Origin: Nitrospiraceae bacterium
GTDB taxonomy: Bacteria; Nitrospirota; Nitrospiria; Nitrospirales; Nitrospiraceae
NCBI GenBank assembly: GCA_014534095.1
Contig: JACVSD010000072.1
Location: 1 to 8,508 of the forward strand
DNA: 8,508 nucleotides
Reading direction: 5' to 3'
This document shows, piece by piece, positions 5,679 to 8,508 of this stretch (within the stretch, counting starts at the first letter, position 1; each line of letters opens with the position of its first letter). The position numbers were made by a program, and so were the translations under genes. Below the pieces are notes generated by a model that worked only from the letters and a program-made list of their open reading frames with translations, had not been told where the DNA came from and searched no databases.

Positions 5679-6104
5679 ATGCCGTTGCGTCTCGTGAATC
5701 GGCCGCCTTCAGGCCTCCTCGCAATCGTCACGCTCGTGCTTTCGCTGGGGTCGTTTCCTGCCTTTTCGTCACCCGTGCAGGCGGGTCTCCTCGAAATCGC
5801 CGAACTCCTTGCGCATCCCGAACAGTATGATCGTCAGGAAATCATCGTCGCCGGGAAGGTGACGAACATCCAACTGGCCACGAATCGTCAGGGACAACCG
5901 GCTTACGGCTTTCTTCTGCATGACCACGCCGGCACGTTAAAGGTTGTCAGCCTCGGACAAGCCGAAGTGCGAGAAGGCGATCAAGTCATCGTCGAGGGCG
6001 TCTTCAGCCGTCTCCGCCAAGCAGGACGAACCATTGTCTACAACGAGATCAAGGCTCTGGTCGTACGACCGATCAGCCGGCTCAATCCCGATCTGGTCGG
6101 ATAA
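5679..6104 (+). CDS. Exported OB-fold-like protein (nucleic-acid-binding fold type)
   Basis: The protein has 141 residues. The N-terminus has basic residues R4 and R8, a hydrophobic core at about 13-28 (LLAIVTLVLSLGSFPA) and a likely signal peptidase I cleavage after VQA at 33-35, so the mature protein is periplasmic. The rest reads as a compact beta-barrel: EIIVAGKVTNIQLATN (54-69), AYGFLLHDHAGTLKVVS (75-91), GDQVIVEGVFS (100-110) and TIVYNEIKALVV (118-129). The order 'I.V.GKV' then 'F.L.D..G.LKV' then 'G..V.VEG.F' is the OB-fold signature shared by tRNA_anti-like and related exported domains. Ligand and role are unknown; such exported OB-folds can bind small molecules or proteins rather than nucleic acid. 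No Shine-Dalgarno precedes the ATG, in line with the promoter only 11 bp upstream. A GTG at 5694 is a less likely start. Confidence 0.82.
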   Translation: MPLRLVNRPPSGLLAIVTLVLSLGSFPAFSSPVQAGLLEIAELLAHPEQYDRQEIIVAGKVTNIQLATNRQGQPAYGFLLHDHAGTLKVVSLGQAEVREGDQVIVEGVFSRLRQAGRTIVYNEIKALVVRPISRLNPDLVG

Positions 6105-6262
6105 CTCGTTCGCGTCTTCAGTCACCCGCAATTCCGCGCCACTCCGTTTCGGCGCCGTGCCAGCCTTCCCGTGACGCTTATCACCACTGCGACATCCTGT
6201 CGCTCCACCGTGCTTCATGCCCGCTCTAGCTCCCGCTGCTAAATCATGGTACTCCTACGAAA

Positions 6263-7198
6263 ATGCAACGCCGCCTCATATGTCTGCTGATCTGCATCTC
6301 TGTCGGCTCAGTCGTGTCCGGTGGTCGGTGTAATGCTTGGGCGTTGGAGAAATACGGCCGGCCGCTACCCTCAATGGAGGATGCCAGCGGCGAAGGCCGT
6401 CCCGCCGAGGGAAACCTGTTCAGTGGTTATTTTCTGACGGCGGCATTCGTCTCCAATCCGAGCTTCGCCGCCCGTCCGGATAACACGGGGCTCGTCGGCT
6501 TACGCCATATGCTGCACCTGGAAACCGATTTGTATAAGCAATATCTCACCTTCTATACCGATCAGAACTTCTTCTCCGACCGGACCAATGGATGGATTCG
6601 CCTCAGCGAGTGGGACGGGACCTATGCTTTCACGGGAGTGGTGGACCGCTTTAGTTGGCGCCTGCAATATGAGCGTGATGCGCCGCTCGACCGGAGCGGC
6701 CTGAAGCAGGTGTACGCCGATGCGCTGGTGACGGCGAAGTTTCAAGCCGTACAAGATTTACCCGGCTGGCAACACCACTTTCCGAACCAGAATCTGACAG
6801 CCTACGCCGGAGCGGGGTGGCTGTTTCACAACAGCAATTATTTTGCCCGACCGGATAACACGGGGCGCGCGCTGTTCCGCTACGTGGCGCATGCCGACCT
6901 GGATCTCTACAAGAACACGATCGTCCTGTATGGCGACGTAAACTTCTTCACAGATCGGGAAGCCGGCAACCAGGCCCGGCCTACGGAGTTAGATTGGATC
7001 GTCGGTCTGGCGGTCCGCTGGAGCGACATGGAGTTGTCCGTCTATCAGGAGCAAGACCAGCCGTTGGACCGCGGCGGGCTGGTCCAGAAATACCTGGCGG
7101 TGCAGCTGCGATTTGCCTTCGACGTATCGAGAAAGGATGTAGGTTTGATGCGGGCCCGAGGACCAGTTCTCAGCGCGGCAGGCCCAGTACCCAGGTGA
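6263..7198 (+). CDS. Predicted outer-membrane beta-barrel protein with internal duplication
   Basis: The protein has 311 residues. A signal peptide is suggested by R3 and R4, a hydrophobic core at 5-19 and a likely cleavage after AWA at 25-27. C23 is not in a proper lipobox. The mature protein is rich in aromatic residues and alternates polar and hydrophobic positions, as in transmembrane beta-strands (YLTFYTDQNFF 94-104, FSWRLQYERD 130-139, VLYGDVNFF 221-229, MELSVYQEQD 256-265). A module of about 105 residues occurs twice, with RPDNTG, DLYK, FFSDR/FFTDR and PLDR repeating at an offset of 125-126 residues. No transport substrate or enzymatic residue is evident. The ATG at 6263 has no Shine-Dalgarno, but the next methionine (M38) would remove the signal peptide, so this start is preferred. 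The 3' end overlaps the convergent dehydrogenase gene by 29 bp. Confidence 0.85.
   Translation: MQRRLICLLICISVGSVVSGGRCNAWALEKYGRPLPSMEDASGEGRPAEGNLFSGYFLTAAFVSNPSFAARPDNTGLVGLRHMLHLETDLYKQYLTFYTDQNFFSDRTNGWIRLSEWDGTYAFTGVVDRFSWRLQYERDAPLDRSGLKQVYADALVTAKFQAVQDLPGWQHHFPNQNLTAYAGAGWLFHNSNYFARPDNTGRALFRYVAHADLDLYKNTIVLYGDVNFFTDREAGNQARPTELDWIVGLAVRWSDMELSVYQEQDQPLDRGGLVQKYLAVQLRFAFDVSRKDVGLMRARGPVLSAAGPVPR
6425..7120. repeat. Tandem duplication inside the barrel gene
   Basis: Copy 1 covers residues 55-160 (6425-6742) and copy 2 residues 180-286 (6800-7120). Anchors are RPDNTG 71-76 and 196-201, ETDLYK 87-92 and DLDLYK 212-217, FFSDR 103-107 and FFTDR 228-232, and PLDRSGL 141-147 and PLDRGGL 267-273. 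At DNA level most of the repeat has diverged, but ccggataacacgggg is identical at 6476-6490 and 6851-6865, exactly 375 bp apart. Confidence 0.88.
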
Positions 7199-8033
7199 GC
7201 AGCCGGTCGACCGCCCGGTCCGGCAGCATCTTCGCCATCAGGGCTCGCACCAGGGCGTCCCGGCCAACCAAGTATCTAGTTTTCGGCCGGGCCACCGTCA
7301 ACGCGTGGACGACGGCGGTGACCACGGCATCGGGTGAAATGGCTCTCGCCGCAGCCTTGGCAACCGCCCGTTTCACCGCTGCCACTCCGCCCGCATAGCG
7401 GCCCAGCAACTGAGGATCGGCCGAGGACTCCAGCGCCATGGCGTCTTTCATTGATTTGTCCCAGATGGGCGTCGCGATCGCCCCTGGTTCCACGATGCAG
7501 ACGTGAAGGTTCCACGGCTGCAATTCGAGACGCAAGGCATCGGTGATCGCTTCCAGGGCGTGTTTTGATGCCGAATAGGGTCCCATCATGGGCATGGTGG
7601 CACGACCCGCAATAGAGCCCATGTTGATGATGCGACCTCCTCCCGTCCGCAGCAAGGGAAGAAAGGCCTGGGTGACCGCGACCGCCCCGACGACGTTCAC
7701 TTCCAATTGGCGCCGCCACGCGGAAATCGGGACGGCTTCCACAGGACCGGCCACGACGATCCCCGCATTGTTGATGAGTCCGGCCAGCCCGGCCTCTCCC
7801 ACGATCGCGTCCACCGCTTCACGAGCCAGGGCGATAGAGGCGGGATCCGTCACATCCAGCCGGAGAGGCACAAGAGACGGAGACGCCGCCCGACGAAGGG
7901 CCTCCTCATCCTCGTCTCGCCTGACTCCAGCCAATACTACAAATCCCAACCGGTCGAGATGGATGGCACAGGCTGCGCCTATGCCCGTCGAGGCACCTGT
8001 GATGAGGACCGCCCGATACTTGCTTGCTGGCAC
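7170..8033 (-). CDS. Short-chain dehydrogenase/reductase (SDR), classical type
   Basis: From the GTG at 8033 the protein has 287 residues and a Rossmann fold. It shows the cofactor motif TGASTGIG (12-19), D60 after the third strand, NNAG (88-91), catalytic S140, and Y153-x-x-x-K157 in YSASK, followed by PG at 183-184. Arginines 38 and 39 after the second strand favour NADP(H) over NAD(H). The long C-terminal part after about 190, with KTRYLVGRDALVRALM, resembles the retinol-dehydrogenase-like and related lipid-acting SDRs, but the substrate cannot be read from sequence. I chose GTG because GGAAGG (8046-8041) precedes it by seven bases. The longer frame from TTG at 8081 has no ribosome binding site and adds 16 residues outside the fold. 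The gene converges on the barrel gene and is 186 bp from the small gene upstream. Confidence 0.95.
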   Translation of the reverse strand: MPASKYRAVLITGASTGIGAACAIHLDRLGFVVLAGVRRDEDEEALRRAASPSLVPLRLDVTDPASIALAREAVDAIVGEAGLAGLINNAGIVVAGPVEAVPISAWRRQLEVNVVGAVAVTQAFLPLLRTGGGRIINMGSIAGRATMPMMGPYSASKHALEAITDALRLELQPWNLHVCIVEPGAIATPIWDKSMKDAMALESSADPQLLGRYAGGVAAVKRAVAKAAARAISPDAVVTAVVHALTVARPKTRYLVGRDALVRALMAKMLPDRAVDRLLTWVLGLPR

Positions 8034-8040
8034 GACATCG

Positions 8041-8046
8041 CCTTCC
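8041..8046 (-). promoter_or_regulatory. Ribosome binding site for the SDR gene
   Basis: GGAAGG on the minus strand (8046-8041) lies seven bases before GTG 8033-8031. It supports a GTG start just ahead of the first Rossmann strand over the TTG at 8081. The overlapping ATG at 8038-8036 is in another frame. Confidence 0.7.
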
Positions 8047-8210
8047 GGGGTGAAACCGGACGCAGCATAGCAGAATTCCAAAGGAGAAGAAGGCGGCGGG
8101 AGAGATCAGTCGCCCCTTGCGTCGCCTCGTTCATTGCCGTGCTTCTGCCCTCTCGCCTGTCCGTGATGATTGGTGTTGTGAGCGGCGGTCGCAGTCGAGA
8201 AGTCTGCTCA

Positions 8211-8228
8211 TACCACTAGTCAGTGGTA
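8211..8228. repeat. Inverted repeat across the stop codon of the small gene
   Basis: TACCACT (8211-8217) and AGTGGTA (8222-8228) are perfectly complementary with the loop AGTC. The stop codon of the 87-residue protein (8220-8222, minus strand) lies at the loop and one base of the stem. No T-run follows on either strand, so it is not a convincing intrinsic terminator. Confidence 0.5.
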
Positions 8229-8483
8229 ACGCAAACACCACTCTCCTTCCAGCCTCGAGAGAAAGGCGTTCCCCTCAGAGAACGTGCGAGCCAACTCCGG
8301 GTTCTTGGAGTGCACCAGCACCCATGGGCCTCGATGGAAGAGACAGCGCTGCTCCCGATTCTCCGAGAGCACCTGGAGCCATCCCGGCAGCAGCCGGCCG
8401 GATACTGCGGCTGCGCCTCCCCTCCACGCGTGCTGGAGAAGATGGTTCCAGACAACATGCTCAGACTTCGGTTTTGCCGTCAT
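8220..8483 (-). CDS. Small hypothetical protein (87 aa)
   Basis: I do not recognise a family. From ATG 8483 the protein has 87 residues, no signal peptide and no membrane segment. It contains four tryptophans (W12, W19, W35, W54) plus one near the C-terminus (EGEWCLRYH), two cysteines and several basic residues. The pattern RCLFHRGPWVLVHSKNPELA looks like two beta-strands followed by a helix, which is more ordered than the competing frames. GAGG at 8495-8492 lies eight bases before the ATG and supports this start over a GTG at 8492. The gene lies upstream of the dehydrogenase on the same strand, with a 186-bp gap in which I see no gene. Any link between the two is speculative. It could be a spurious frame in GC-rich DNA. 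Confidence 0.55.
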   Translation of the reverse strand: MTAKPKSEHVVWNHLLQHAWRGGAAAVSGRLLPGWLQVLSENREQRCLFHRGPWVLVHSKNPELARTFSEGNAFLSRLEGEWCLRYH

Positions 8484-8508
8484 TTGCAACACCTCGCTGA
8501 TCCCGCCA

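Noticed and set aside
6105..6262. Searched for a terminator or small RNA between the OB-fold and barrel genes
   Set aside because: Only short imperfect GC-rich repeats (such as GCGCC with GGCGC near 6136-6157) were seen, with no T-run and no convincing promoter.
8117..8500. 127-codon plus-strand frame opposite the small minus-strand gene
   Set aside because: The protein is low-complexity and rich in R, S, P and A with no ordered pattern. The minus-strand frame has a better start signal and composition.

Overview
The window looks like a chromosomal segment of a GC-rich, Gram-negative-type bacterium. My best guess is Nitrospira or a close relative (Nitrospirota). That is inference from overall GC content, from a chlorite-dismutase-superfamily gene set among housekeeping and exported-protein genes, and from a predicted outer-membrane barrel. 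No rRNA or other phylogenetic marker is present, so the assignment is tentative. There is no tRNA, rRNA, CRISPR array, transposase or phage gene.

Left part (1-2383, minus strand): a compact run of three genes reading leftwards. It consists of an exported protein of unknown function, then cinA (molybdopterin-binding-like domain plus NMN deamidase domain), then thpR (RNA 2',3'-cyclic phosphodiesterase), which is cut by the window edge. cinA and thpR share an ATGA stop/start overlap. In several bacteria cinA and a ligT/thpR gene precede recA, so recA may lie just beyond position 1.

Middle (2384-7198, plus strand): a divergent promoter region leads into a chlorite dismutase/HemQ-superfamily gene. 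Its residues fit coproheme decarboxylase (ChdC) of the actinobacterial type rather than a true chlorite dismutase. A near-perfect intrinsic terminator follows it. Next come a six-helix membrane protein, a 72-residue protein of unknown function, a 393-residue unknown protein with a sigma-region-4-like helix-turn-helix segment, a small exported OB-fold-like protein with a strong promoter and almost no 5' leader, and a predicted outer-membrane beta-barrel built from two tandem copies of a module of about 105 residues. Spacings of 52-158 bp and several promoter-like sites suggest mostly separate units rather than one operon.

Right part (7170-8508, minus strand): a classical short-chain dehydrogenase/reductase converges on the barrel gene with a 29-bp 3' overlap. 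Upstream of it lies an 87-residue hypothetical protein with a good ribosome binding site. The three longest non-genic gaps, 8034-8219 (186 bp), 6105-6262 (158 bp) and 2384-2523 (140 bp), are all below 300 bp.

I do not see a clear new multi-gene system. The points most worth a second look are the ChdC-type residue pattern, the unknown protein with a helix-turn-helix that overlaps an apparent HExxH motif, the duplicated barrel, and the start-site corrections.
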